Assembly (NCBI RefSeq): GCF_021390595.1
Contig: NZ_JAJEJR010000001.1
Location: 2,542,001-2,606,000 of the forward strand
Reading direction: 5' to 3'
From: Paraburkholderia sp. HP33-1
GTDB taxonomy: Bacteria; Pseudomonadota; Gammaproteobacteria; Burkholderiales; Burkholderiaceae
Length of the DNA: 64,000 bases
The stretch's first letter is position 1. Each line of letters opens with the position of its first letter. Below the pieces are notes generated by a model, which saw nothing but the letters and a program-made list of their open reading frames with translations, had not been told where the DNA came from and did no database searches. Below, piece by piece: positions 45,517 to 54,155 of this stretch. Both the position numbers and the translations under genes were made by a program.

Positions 45517-45944
45517 ACGCGCTCCAGCTTTTCGAATACGACCGGCGGCGACACGAACTGCAATTCCTCGGTGGCGGCATCGACGGCGACCTGAATCGTA
45601 TAGCCCTTGGTGAGCCGCGTCCCCGACGCGGCATCGACGATTTCATAGCCTATTTTCAGGCGGTTTTCGTATTCGAGCAGTTGCGCGCGCACTTCGAGCG
45701 TCTGTCCGTACACGGCGGGCCGCACGTACTTCAGATGCGCCTCGACGATCGGCCACAGATAGCCCGACGCACGCATCTCGCGATAGTCGTAGTCGAACGC
45801 GCGCAGGAGCGCCGCGCGGCCCATCTCGAAGTACTTCAGATAATTGCCGTGCCAACACACGTTCATTGCGTCGACGTCGTGAAACGGCACTTCGACGGTC
45901 GCGCTCGCGGCGAGCACGTGCTGCGTTTTCGCGGGCTCGCTCAT
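45504..45944 (-). CDS. Acyl-CoA/ACP thioesterase, hotdog fold
   Basis: The 146-residue 4HBT-type hotdog thioesterase has VEVPFHDVDAMNVCWHGNY followed by LKYFEMGRAALLR, the pattern with catalytic Asp and the HGNY aromatic/polar set. It would release or edit acyl chains (APE thioesterase). Its ATG lies in ATGA with the ammonia-lyase stop (45941-45944), and its stop overlaps the LolA-like gene. No extra domain is present. Confidence 0.9.
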   Translation of the reverse strand: MSEPAKTQHVLAASATVEVPFHDVDAMNVCWHGNYLKYFEMGRAALLRAFDYDYREMRASGYLWPIVEAHLKYVRPAVYGQTLEVRAQLLEYENRLKIGYEIVDAASGTRLTKGYTIQVAVDAATEELQFVSPPVVFEKLERVWGR

Positions 45945-47566
45945 GCGTCGGCTCCCTGGCGATCGTCGTCCATGTCCAGCAGTTCGCACGCGGCAATCCG
46001 TGCGCTCAACGCGCGCAGCTCGCCTTCGAGCGCGCGGTCCTCGGCGACGAAGGGCGAGTGCGCGCCCACGTCATCGACGAACGCGCGCAGCGGCGCGGGC
46101 ACTGGCGTCGCGCTGTCGATGCGCAACCGCAGATGCACGGCCTGCACCGTCGCGAGCGTGTGCGCGGCGGCGACCTGCTCCGTCAATTCGAGCACGCGCA
46201 GGCAGTCGCGCGCGGCGATCGTGCCCATGCTGACCTTGTCCTGATTGTGCGACTCGGTCGAGCGCGAAAACACGCTCGCGGGCATCGTGTTCTTCAGCGC
46301 CTCGGCGGTCCATGCGGACGATGAAATCTGCACGGCCTTGAATCCATGGTTGATCGCGGCGCGTTCGGGGACCGCACCCGACAGATTGCGCGGCAAGCCG
46401 TTGTTGAAGTTGACATCGACGAGCAACGCGAGCTGCCGGTCCATCAGATCCGCCAGATTGGCGACGGCGACCTTCAGCGCATCCATCGCGAACGCGATAT
46501 GGCCGCCGTAAAAGTTACCGCCGTGCAAAATGCGTTCGTTCTCGGGATCGACGAGCGGATTGTCGTTCGCGCTGTTCAGCTCGTTTTCGACGTCGCGGCG
46601 CACCCAGCCAAGCGCATCGCGCGCAACGCCGATCACGTGCGGTGCGCAACGGATCGAATAGCGATCCTGCAAGCGATGCCCCGGCGTGTCGGCCCGCCCG
46701 GCGAGATCGGCGCGGATCCACGCGGCTGCCTCAGCCTGACCCGCGTGCGGCTTCACGTCGAACAGCGTCGCGTCGAAGTGCGCGGCGCGGCCATCGAGCG
46801 CGACGGTCGACAGCGCGGTCAACCGCGCGGCAAGCCGGGTCAGGTGCTCCGCGCGCGCCACTGCGAGACACGCGAGGCCGGTCATCACGGCCGTGCCGTT
46901 CATCAGCGCGAGGCCTTCCTTCGGCGCGAGCGTCAGCGGCTCGACCCCCAGCTCGATCCACACGTCGCGCGCCGCGCGCAACGCACCGGCGTACTGCACG
47001 TCGCGCTCGCCCGCGAGCGCGGCCGCCACGTACGACAGCGGCGTCAGATCGCCGCTCGCGCCGACCGAACCCTCCGACGGAATGCGCGGCAACACGCGAT
47101 GATTGATCAAGGCCGCGAGGCGTTCGAGCAGCACCGTACGCACGCCCGAAAAGCCATACGCGAGCGAATTGAGACGCGCGGCGATCACCGCGAGGGTTTG
47201 CGCGTCGTCGAGGTACGCGCCCATGCCGCAGCCGTGATAACGCGTCAGTTGCATCGGCAACGCCTCGACGAGCGCCATCGGCACGTCGACCACGCAGGCG
47301 TCGCCGTAACCGGTGTTGACGCCGTACACGGTCGCGCCGGCAGCCAACTGCCGGCGCAGGAACGCTGCGCCGCGCTCGATGCGCGCGCGCCATGCGGGAT
47401 CGTCGCTCAGCGCGACCCACGCACGCTGGCGCGCGATCGCGACGACCTCTTCAATCGTCAGCCGGCGTGCCCCAACGACAACCGGTGCGCAACCGGTATC
47501 GGCATTCGCGGGGGTACTCGCCACGGCGTGCGCGCGCCGCGCCTCGCTCAGATCATGTTCGGCCAT
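45941..47566 (-). CDS. Aromatic amino acid ammonia-lyase (HAL/PAL/TAL family)
   Basis: The 541-residue MIO-dependent lyase forms its cofactor from Ala170-Ser171-Gly172 in SEGSVGASGDLTPLSYV. The catalytic Tyr81 is in YGVNTGYG. The substrate-selectivity pair aligns to Tyr110-His111 in TRYHGCGMG, instead of Ser-His of histidine ammonia-lyase or His-Leu of tyrosine ammonia-lyase. NSANDNPLVDPEN and FYGGHIAFAMDALK are further family motifs. In an APE cluster it probably makes the aryl starter (cinnamate or coumarate) from Phe or Tyr. Start ATG 47566 overlaps the preceding gene by 14 nt. Confidence 0.9.
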   Translation of the reverse strand: MAEHDLSEARRAHAVASTPANADTGCAPVVVGARRLTIEEVVAIARQRAWVALSDDPAWRARIERGAAFLRRQLAAGATVYGVNTGYGDACVVDVPMALVEALPMQLTRYHGCGMGAYLDDAQTLAVIAARLNSLAYGFSGVRTVLLERLAALINHRVLPRIPSEGSVGASGDLTPLSYVAAALAGERDVQYAGALRAARDVWIELGVEPLTLAPKEGLALMNGTAVMTGLACLAVARAEHLTRLAARLTALSTVALDGRAAHFDATLFDVKPHAGQAEAAAWIRADLAGRADTPGHRLQDRYSIRCAPHVIGVARDALGWVRRDVENELNSANDNPLVDPENERILHGGNFYGGHIAFAMDALKVAVANLADLMDRQLALLVDVNFNNGLPRNLSGAVPERAAINHGFKAVQISSSAWTAEALKNTMPASVFSRSTESHNQDKVSMGTIAARDCLRVLELTEQVAAAHTLATVQAVHLRLRIDSATPVPAPLRAFVDDVGAHSPFVAEDRALEGELRALSARIAACELLDMDDDRQGADA

Positions 47567-49283
47567 TCGCGCCTCGCCTGGGGCTGGCCCAGAAATCGAA
47601 GAAGTTGAACCATTGATAAGGGGCCTTGCGGCAATAGTGTTCGAGGCGCAGCGCGTAGCGTTGCGCCCACGCGGCCAGATGCTGCGCGCGTTCGCGGCGC
47701 GGCAGCTCGATGCGCTCGGCGAACGGTTCGAAGTACATCCGATAGCCGTCACGTTCCTTCAGGCAGAAGAACAGATAGACCGGACAACCGAGCGCATGCG
47801 CGAGCACGTACGGCCCTTGCGCGAACGGCGCGCTCGCACCGAGAAATTGCGCGTCGGTGGTGCGCCCCGCCTCGGCCGCCGGCACCCGATCGCCGACGAT
47901 CACCAGCAGTTCGCCCGCATCGATGCGCTGCTGCATCAGCACCGCGGTCTCGGGACCGAAGTCGCCGACTTCGAGCAGATCCCGCGCGAAGTCGCGGTTC
48001 GACGACGCGAGCACCTGATTGAAGCGGCGCGCGTGCTCGGTGTAGACGACCGCCGTGACCTTCGCGTGCTCGCCGCGCACGGCGAGCGCGCGCATCATCT
48101 CCAGATTGCCGAGGTGCGCGCCGATCACGAGCGCGCCCTTTCCGCTCGCGATCAATGCTTCGAAGGCCGAAGGATCGTCGAACGTGACGTCGGTTTCGTC
48201 CACGCGGCCACTCCACGCGGCGAGCTTGTCGAAGCCCGACTGCGCGAACGCGAGCATATGGCGATACGCGGACAGCCAGCCCGGACGCGGCGTATTCGCC
48301 GACGCCGCGACCGCGTTCAGATGCGTAAAGTAGTTGTCCGACGCGGCGCGCGCGGCGCGGCCCGTCAGCAGAAAATACGCCACGACCGGATGCAGCCACA
48401 ACGCGGTGAAGCGGCGGCCGAACAGTTTGCAGCTCAGCGCGAGCAGGCTCATGCCGAGGTGGCTGCCGCGTTCGGCGATGCGCCACCAGGCTTCGGACTG
48501 CGGTTCATCGGTGAGCGTGTCGTCGGGCGCCACGCCACGGCGCGGCATGAACTTGTGGGCGAGCAGCACCGGCAGGCGCCACAGCATCCCGAACACGAGC
48601 CGCGTATGGCTTCGGCTGATGCGCACGTTGTCCCACAGCACGTCGAAATGCGACACGCCGTCGGCCGCGTAGGTCACGCGCGTCGGGATCGAGCGAAACG
48701 CGGCGCGCCGCCAGTACAGACGCACGAGGATCTCGATGTCGAAGTCCATGCGCGTCGGCAGCTGCACGCTGTCGATCAGCTCGCACGCGAGCGCGAGCGG
48801 ATACAGACGGAAGCCGCACATCGAGTCGCGGATCGTCAGCGAGAGCGTCTCGATCCATACCCATACGTGGGTCAGATAGCGGCCATAGAGACGCGCCTTC
48901 GGCACGCTGTCGTCATAGACCGGGCGGCCGAGAATCACCGCGCCCAGTTCGGCGCGCGCGGCATCGATGAAGCGCGGCACGTCGGTCGCGTCGTGCTGGC
49001 CGTCGGCGTCGATCTGCAGCGCGTGCGTGTAGCCTGCGGCGCGCGCCGCCCGCAGGCCCGCCATCACCGCCGCGCCCTTGCCGCCGTTTTCGGGCAGACG
49101 CAGCAGCGTCATCTGCTGCGCGTACTGCCGTGCGAGCGCGGCGAGTACCTGCTGAGTAGGCTCGTCGCTGCCGTCGTCGACAACGAAAATCGGCAGGCCG
49201 TGCACCGCGAGATCCGCGACGGTCGCGCCGATCGCGTCCTTGTGGTTGTAGATCGGGATGACGATGCAAGGCGCGAACTTCAT
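47553..49283 (-). CDS. Bifunctional GT2 glycosyltransferase / LpxL-like acyltransferase
   Basis: The 576-residue two-domain protein has a GT2 domain over about residues 1-240: CIVIPIYNHKDAIGATVADL, FVVDDGSDE, and DADGQHDATDVPRFI with the metal-binding DxD-type. A LpxL/HtrB lysophospholipid acyltransferase domain covers about residues 270-560, with GKGALVIGAHLGNLEMMRAL and the H-x4-E equivalent GAHLGNLE. Together they would build the lipid head group that anchors the aryl polyene. Fusion of the two activities in one chain is typical of ApeJ. ATG 49283 sits in TGATG with the ligase stop. The acceptor is unknown. Confidence 0.88.
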   Translation of the reverse strand: MKFAPCIVIPIYNHKDAIGATVADLAVHGLPIFVVDDGSDEPTQQVLAALARQYAQQMTLLRLPENGGKGAAVMAGLRAARAAGYTHALQIDADGQHDATDVPRFIDAARAELGAVILGRPVYDDSVPKARLYGRYLTHVWVWIETLSLTIRDSMCGFRLYPLALACELIDSVQLPTRMDFDIEILVRLYWRRAAFRSIPTRVTYAADGVSHFDVLWDNVRISRSHTRLVFGMLWRLPVLLAHKFMPRRGVAPDDTLTDEPQSEAWWRIAERGSHLGMSLLALSCKLFGRRFTALWLHPVVAYFLLTGRAARAASDNYFTHLNAVAASANTPRPGWLSAYRHMLAFAQSGFDKLAAWSGRVDETDVTFDDPSAFEALIASGKGALVIGAHLGNLEMMRALAVRGEHAKVTAVVYTEHARRFNQVLASSNRDFARDLLEVGDFGPETAVLMQQRIDAGELLVIVGDRVPAAEAGRTTDAQFLGASAPFAQGPYVLAHALGCPVYLFFCLKERDGYRMYFEPFAERIELPRRERAQHLAAWAQRYALRLEHYCRKAPYQWFNFFDFWASPRRGANGRT

Positions 49284-50983
49284 CACGCGTCCTCCCGATG
49301 CACGAGGAGGCCCGACGCGCATTCGCGTCCGTCGAGCCGGTACGTGAACTGCACGCGACGGCGCGCGACGTCGCAGGCGAGCGTGAGTTCGAGCACCGCA
49401 CCGGGCGGCACCGGCGCCATGAACTTCAACCGCTCGACCGAAGCCACTTCACGCACCCGCGGCCAATGCCCAGCCGCGAGCCGCGCCGCCCAGTCGACCT
49501 GCACGACGCCCGGCAGAATCGGCAGGCCCGGAAAGTGGCCGGCGAAATGCACGAGCGTCGGCGGCACGCGCAGCACGTAGTGCAGCGTGTGGCCTCCGCG
49601 CGTTTCGGCGAGCACTTCCATGCCCTCGGCGCGCGGCGCGAACGCGGCCGCGACCGCGCTCGCGGGCAGCTTGCCGCGCACATCGAACGGCAGGCTCACG
49701 CGAAAACGCCAGTGGCGCGGCAGCACGACTGCATCGAAGTAATCAGCCAGATGCCGGCGCAGCGTTTTCGCGAGCGCGACGCGGCCTTCGTCGCGCAACA
49801 CCGCACCGCCCGCTTCGGTCAGCGCGACCACCGCGCCGACCCGTTCGCGCGACGCGCCTTCGAGCGGCACCAGCGCCGCCTGCGCGACATACGGATGCAG
49901 CGCGAGACGCGCCTCGAGTTCCGGCAGCGATACGCGCTTGCCGCCGAGCTTCAGCACGCGGTCAAGGCGCCCCTGCAAACGGAAGCGCCCGTCAGCATCG
50001 AAGGCAATGCGGTCGCCCGTGCGATGCCAGCCGTCGTGATCGAGATGCGGCGAGCGCACGCACAGCGCGCCGTCGTCGTCGCCGCGCACCTCGACGCCGG
50101 CGACCGGCTGCCACGCGTCGCCCTCGTCATGGCGCCGCCACGCGATGCCGCCGGTCTCCGTGCTGCCGTAGATTTCGAACGGCGCCGCGCCGTAGGTCGC
50201 CGCATAGGGCTGCGCGGCGTCGGCCGCGAGCGGACCGCCCGACGAAAAGAACGCGCGCGGCGCGGGCGTGAGCGCGGCGAAGCCCGGCAACGCGGGCCAG
50301 CGCGATAGTTGCGCGGGCGTCGACACAATCGCCGTCGCGCCGCATTGCGCGATGCGCGCCTGTAGCTGCAGCGGCTCCATGCCGATCGCGCGATCGAACG
50401 CGCGGCCAGCCGCGAGCGGCCACAGCACGCGAAACAGCAGACCGTAGATGTGGTGATGCGGCACGCTCGAGAGCATCGTCGCGTCGCCGATCAACGCGCC
50501 CCACTGCTGTTCCAGCGTGTGAACTTCGGCGTTGAATTGCGCGAGCGTCTTGCGGATCGGCTTCGGCGTGCCGCTGCTGCCGGACGTATAGAGCGTGAGC
50601 GGCGCGTGCGGATCGATCGGGTGCGCGGTGTGAGCGGCGGCATGCGCCTGTGCCGATGCGGCGAATGGCGGCAGATCCGCATCCGTCATCATGAAGTCGT
50701 AAGCGCCCGCGAGATCGGCGAGATAGCCCGGCGTTGCATTGGCCGGGATCACCGGCTCCTTGCCGCACGCAAACAGCGCGAACAACGCGCAGGCGAACTC
50801 GAACGGATCGTCGATACAAAGCGCGCAACGCGGCGCGCCGTGCGTTCGCACGAGTTCGATCAAGCCCGCGACACGTGCGCGAAACGCCGCGCGATCGAGC
50901 AACACGGCGCCGTCGCGGCACACCGGCGCAGAAGCCGTGGCGAGCGCCGCTTCGGCCGACAACAGATCATGCAACGCGATCAT
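49283..50983 (-). CDS. Acyl/aryl-ACP ligase fused to a hotdog dehydratase-like domain (ApeH-ApeI-like)
   Basis: The 566-residue protein has an AMP-binding adenylation domain with the P-loop LYTSGSSGTPKPIRK (131-145), YGSTETGGIAW and HRTGDRIAFDADGRF, followed by the GKRVSLPELE hinge. After about residue 455 comes a hotdog domain, GHFPGLPILPGVVQVDWAARL with His in GHFPG. In E. coli-type APE clusters the ligase (ApeH) and dehydratase (ApeI) are separate, so this is a fusion or a retained neighbouring domain. It activates the aromatic starter onto ACP. ATG 50983 overlaps the COG4648 stop. Confidence 0.88.
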   Translation of the reverse strand: MIALHDLLSAEAALATASAPVCRDGAVLLDRAAFRARVAGLIELVRTHGAPRCALCIDDPFEFACALFALFACGKEPVIPANATPGYLADLAGAYDFMMTDADLPPFAASAQAHAAAHTAHPIDPHAPLTLYTSGSSGTPKPIRKTLAQFNAEVHTLEQQWGALIGDATMLSSVPHHHIYGLLFRVLWPLAAGRAFDRAIGMEPLQLQARIAQCGATAIVSTPAQLSRWPALPGFAALTPAPRAFFSSGGPLAADAAQPYAATYGAAPFEIYGSTETGGIAWRRHDEGDAWQPVAGVEVRGDDDGALCVRSPHLDHDGWHRTGDRIAFDADGRFRLQGRLDRVLKLGGKRVSLPELEARLALHPYVAQAALVPLEGASRERVGAVVALTEAGGAVLRDEGRVALAKTLRRHLADYFDAVVLPRHWRFRVSLPFDVRGKLPASAVAAAFAPRAEGMEVLAETRGGHTLHYVLRVPPTLVHFAGHFPGLPILPGVVQVDWAARLAAGHWPRVREVASVERLKFMAPVPPGAVLELTLACDVARRRVQFTYRLDGRECASGLLVHREDA

Positions 50984-51651
50984 TGGACCGCCTCCGACCC
51001 CGCCCGTGCGGCGCGCGGCCGCACGACGAGGCGCCGCCACACGTACTCGCCAGCAAGCAGCACGCCGATCAGCCCATACGCAATGAGGCCGTTGTACAGC
51101 GACCAGCTCGCGCGACTCCAAGAGAGCGCGGTATAGGCGGAAAACGCGCCGTTCAGCACAAAGAACCCGCACCAGACCTGAGTCACGCGCCGCGTATAGC
51201 GCACCGCGCCCGGCGGCAAATCGGGGCTGCCGAGGCGCGCGAATTTTTCGATCATCGACGGCCCGCGCGCGAGCGTCGCACCGAACGCGATCAGCAAACC
51301 GAGATTGACGAGCGACGGATAGAAGCGCAGCAGCAGCTCGCTATCGGTGACGACGATCGCCGCCGAAGCGCAACTCAGCAGGATCGCCACGCCCCAGTCG
51401 AGCGCGGACAGCTGTCCCAACGAGATCGCGGCCGGACCGCCGCCGGCCCAGCGCTGCAGCCACAAATTTGCGAACAGCAGGCAGCCGACGAGACGCGGCG
51501 CGTCCCAGTGCCATGCACACAGAATCAGCGCGGGGTAAGCGAGTTTCAGCAGCACCTGCACGACGGTCCTGCCCGGGTGAGGCCGCGTGCCGGATTCGTT
51601 TGCGACGGAACCTGGCTCTGACATCCCGGGGCACGGGCGCGCGGCCGGCAT
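50980..51651 (-). CDS. COG4648-type inner membrane protein (ApeG-like)
   Basis: The 223-residue membrane protein has about six hydrophobic segments (LKLAYPALILCAWHWDAPRL, WGVAILLSCASAAIVVTDSE, LVNLGLLIAFGATLARG, VWCGFFVLNGAFSAYTALSW). COG4648 proteins occur in APE clusters between ACP and ligase genes; their exact role is unknown. ATG 51651 shares TGATG with the ACP stop. The open start is consistent with a short cytoplasmic N-terminus. Confidence 0.85.
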   Translation of the reverse strand: MPAARPCPGMSEPGSVANESGTRPHPGRTVVQVLLKLAYPALILCAWHWDAPRLVGCLLFANLWLQRWAGGGPAAISLGQLSALDWGVAILLSCASAAIVVTDSELLLRFYPSLVNLGLLIAFGATLARGPSMIEKFARLGSPDLPPGAVRYTRRVTQVWCGFFVLNGAFSAYTALSWSRASWSLYNGLIAYGLIGVLLAGEYVWRRLVVRPRAARAGSEAVQ

Positions 51652-51908
51652 CAGCCTTGCGCCGCGAGCAGCGATTCGACCGCGCCGATCACGTCACCGA
51701 CCGTGCGTACGGACTTGAAGTCGTCCGGCTTGATGCGACGGCCGGTCATTTCCTGCAGCTTGATCGCGAGATCGACTGCGTCGATGCTGTCGAGATCGAG
51801 GTCTTCAAACAGGTTGGCATCGGGCGTCACGCGCTCCGGCTCGATCGCGAAGTTGTCCTTGAAGATCGCGCGGATGCGCTCGAGAATCTCAGCCTCAGAC
51901 ACGGTCAA
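51651..51908 (-). CDS. Acyl carrier protein (APE cluster, 85 residues)
   Basis: The small acidic ACP has phosphopantetheine attachment Ser41 in DLDLDSIDAVDL. It carries the growing polyene. It is one of two ACPs in tandem, the second upstream with a 4-nt ATGA overlap (51905-51908), as in other APE clusters (ApeE/ApeF). Confidence 0.93.
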   Translation of the reverse strand: MTVSEAEILERIRAIFKDNFAIEPERVTPDANLFEDLDLDSIDAVDLAIKLQEMTGRRIKPDDFKSVRTVGDVIGAVESLLAAQG

Positions 51909-52195
51909 TCCCCCTTCCTCGTGGTTGCGTGCGGCACTTCGCGCTGACTCCCGACCAACGCGGCGAGCGTGTTGATCGAGCGAAAGTGCTCGCGCGTGCG
52001 TTCGTCGTTCGCCGCGATGGTCAGTTGGTATTGTTTGCGCAGCACGATGCCGATCTCGAGCGCGTCGATTGAATCGAGACCGATGCCGTCGGAACCGAAC
52101 AACGGGGCGTCGTCATCGATATCGGCGGGGCTCAGGTCTTCGAGATCGAGGGCTTCGATCAGAAGCTTTTTAATTTCCAGTTTTAAAGAATCCAT
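51905..52195 (-). CDS. Acyl carrier protein (APE cluster, 96 residues)
   Basis: The ACP has Ser42 in GIGLDSIDALEIGI, longer by about ten residues at the C-terminus than the other copy. ATG 52195 lies inside the end of the acyltransferase gene (26-nt overlap); the frame continues open upstream, but that part belongs to the acyltransferase. The two ACPs may separate starter loading from chain extension. Confidence 0.9.
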   Translation of the reverse strand: MDSLKLEIKKLLIEALDLEDLSPADIDDDAPLFGSDGIGLDSIDALEIGIVLRKQYQLTIAANDERTREHFRSINTLAALVGSQREVPHATTRKGD

Positions 52196-52964
52196 AGTCA
52201 AACAGGTGCTGGGTAATGTGGGCTTCGACGGCATTCGTCACGCTGCGCGCCGCAATGGCCGCGGTGGTGTCGTGCGCGGCCAGTTCGGCGACGCCAAGCG
52301 GTGCGAGCACGTTCACGCGCATCCGGAAAGCGCGCGACGGCACGTTGTACCAGCGCATCTGCCGCGTGAACGCGGGCGGATCGCAATCCATCAACACCGG
52401 CACGATCGGCGCACCGGCCTTCAGCGCCATATGCGCGAAACCGCGCGAAAACGCGTGCAGCCGGTTCGGCGCGGGGCTGCGCGTGCCCTCCGGAAAAATA
52501 ATCATCGAATAGCCGGCCGCGAGGTGCTTCGCGCCTGCGTCGATGAGGGCGGTCGCGTCCGCGTTGCTCACGTATTCGGCCGCGCGCACGATCCCCCAGA
52601 AACACGGGTTGCGCCAGTGCGCGTTCTTCACGACGCAGCACGCGCGCGGCGTCAGCGACAGCAGAACCATCACGTCGAGGTAAGTCGGGTGATTCGCGAC
52701 GACGATCGCGGGCTCCCCCGCGCGCAACGCCTGCGCACCGGACACCTCGAGCTCCATCACGCCGAGACCGCGCAGCACCGCGACGAGCGTGCGGAAAAAC
52801 CGGTGGATCACCACGGTCACCACTCGCTGCCGCGACGCGCGATGCGGCCACAGCCACGCGAACGGAAACACGAGCACCGAAAACAGCACGCCGCACACGC
52901 CGAACACGACAAAGGCGAAGCCGGTCGCGCAAAAACGCCATGCGTAATCAAGCCGCGCGGTCAT
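52170..52964 (-). CDS. PlsC-type acyltransferase (ApeD-like)
   Basis: The 264-residue membrane-associated acyltransferase has a hydrophobic N-terminal segment (about 14-40), the catalytic NHPTYLD (N-H-x4-D), and FPEGTRSPAP as the substrate-binding block. It is related to 1-acyl-glycerol-3-phosphate acyltransferases and probably transfers the polyene acyl chain onto a lipid. The start ATG 52964 is backed by a strong GGAGGTGGG Shine-Dalgarno. It overlaps the chain-length-factor gene by 17 nt. Confidence 0.9.
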   Translation of the reverse strand: MTARLDYAWRFCATGFAFVVFGVCGVLFSVLVFPFAWLWPHRASRQRVVTVVIHRFFRTLVAVLRGLGVMELEVSGAQALRAGEPAIVVANHPTYLDVMVLLSLTPRACCVVKNAHWRNPCFWGIVRAAEYVSNADATALIDAGAKHLAAGYSMIIFPEGTRSPAPNRLHAFSRGFAHMALKAGAPIVPVLMDCDPPAFTRQMRWYNVPSRAFRMRVNVLAPLGVAELAAHDTTAAIAARSVTNAVEAHITQHLFDYGFFKTGN

Positions 52965-53673
52965 CCCACCTCCAATGCCAGACCGCGCCGGCGCACTCCC
53001 AGCGCGCCGGCGCGCCGGTTTCGAGGCAGTGCAGCAGCGCCTGGCTCTGGGTCGGGAAGCGGGCGGCGTCGCTCGAGGCGGGCCGCGGGCCGTCCCGGGT
53101 GCCGTCCGCCACACCGTCCGCGCGGGTCAGCGAGCAGACGATGTGCCCGGCCGACGCCTCGCTATCGAGCAGTACCGCGATCGCCCCGCCCTGCACTTCG
53201 TCTTCGATCGTGCCGTAGGCGAGATCGGCCGGTTCGTCGGCATACACGAGCAGCACCGGCGCATCCGGTTGCGTCGCGTATTGCGCGTACGCCTCGAGCA
53301 GCGCATAGCCGAGCGTTTGTGCGCCCGCCGATACCGCGCTCGCAGCCGAGCGGTCGCCGCGCGCGATCCCGAACACGCCCGTCATCGCGTTCAACACCGA
53401 CAGGCTGAAGGCGGTAGGCGACACCGGCTCGCCCGCGCTGATGCTGCGCAGGATGTCGGTGGTACGCCGCAATTCCCCATGCCGCGAGGCGAACACCACG
53501 CGCGCGGGATTCTGCGCGACACAGTCGTGCGCGACCTTGAGCGCGACCTTGGACAGCGTGCTGAGACGCCGCCGCACGATCGGCTCGATAAAGCCGATGT
53601 CGGGCGCGGCAGATGCGGTAGCCGGCCAGCTAGACCAGCGACCGACCGGAATGGTCCAGTGCAGATCGGACAT
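52948..53673 (-). CDS. Ketosynthase-like chain length factor (ApeC-like), first gene of the APE cluster
   Basis: The 241-residue truncated ketosynthase homologue of the PF13723/ApeC type lacks an active Cys and is shorter than a full KS. The opening LHWTIPVGRWSSWPATASAA and VVFASRHGELRRTTDILRSI are family-like, and PTAFSLSVLNAMTGVFGIAR follows. It would pair with a full KS (ApeO) to fix chain length. ATG 53673 is chosen because it is the first Met before the conserved core, though it lacks a visible Shine-Dalgarno; the frame is open to a GTG at 53727. It is the first gene of the 17-gene minus-strand run. Confidence 0.88.
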   Translation of the reverse strand: MSDLHWTIPVGRWSSWPATASAAPDIGFIEPIVRRRLSTLSKVALKVAHDCVAQNPARVVFASRHGELRRTTDILRSISAGEPVSPTAFSLSVLNAMTGVFGIARGDRSAASAVSAGAQTLGYALLEAYAQYATQPDAPVLLVYADEPADLAYGTIEDEVQGGAIAVLLDSEASAGHIVCSLTRADGVADGTRDGPRPASSDAARFPTQSQALLHCLETGAPARWECAGAVWHWRWDDRAA

Positions 53674-54155
53674 ATCGGTGTTCGCGCGTAGAAACGAGGA
53701 AAAGCTCAAACGCCCGACGCAGTACACAGCCGTGACAGCGTGCAGCGCCGCGCGGATCGGGAAGTTCCAGCCGGGATCGACCAGTCTTCGGTTTGGGAAT
53801 GCAGCATTATTGGCATTCGGCCCCGATTATTCAGGTGCCACTGACAATACCTGACAATCGGTATAGCGGACTGCGGCTCGGGCTCCTTTCGTGGCCAAAA
53901 TAGTGCTGCGTATTCTGAATCAAATCGGCCAGAAAAGACGTATCCATCTGTATCCGCGCTTGCTCAGGAACGGAAGACCCGCCAATTCGACCAGGCCTGC
54001 CGCGCCGAGGCGCTGGAAGGCGGTTCCGAGCGTCGGAATCGCGCGGCATCGCATCGCCATAATCGGCCAGACACGCTTTCATTTTTCTTTCTCCGAAAAA
54101 GATACAGAGCGATACGGCCGACACCGCGTCGCCCGCGCCTGTTATACTCCGGCCC
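53674..54155. other. Intergenic region upstream of the APE cluster and the riboswitch
   Basis: These 482 bp hold the APE promoter (minus) and the promoter of the riboswitch transcript (plus). I see a tandem 10-bp direct repeat CTGACAATac/CTGACAATcg (53841-53860), noted separately. On the plus strand TATACT at 54143-54148 is a fair -10 about 8 nt before the riboswitch, with only a weak -35. Open frames here show no family sequence and are not called. Confidence 0.5.
53841..53860. repeat. Tandem 10-bp direct repeat upstream of the APE cluster
   Basis: CTGACAATAC is followed immediately by CTGACAATCG, so the 8-base unit CTGACAAT is repeated with a one-helical-turn period. On the minus strand it reads as two ATTGTCAG copies. 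The spacing suggests binding by a regulator to one face of the DNA. No matching regulator gene is in the cluster. Confidence 0.45.
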
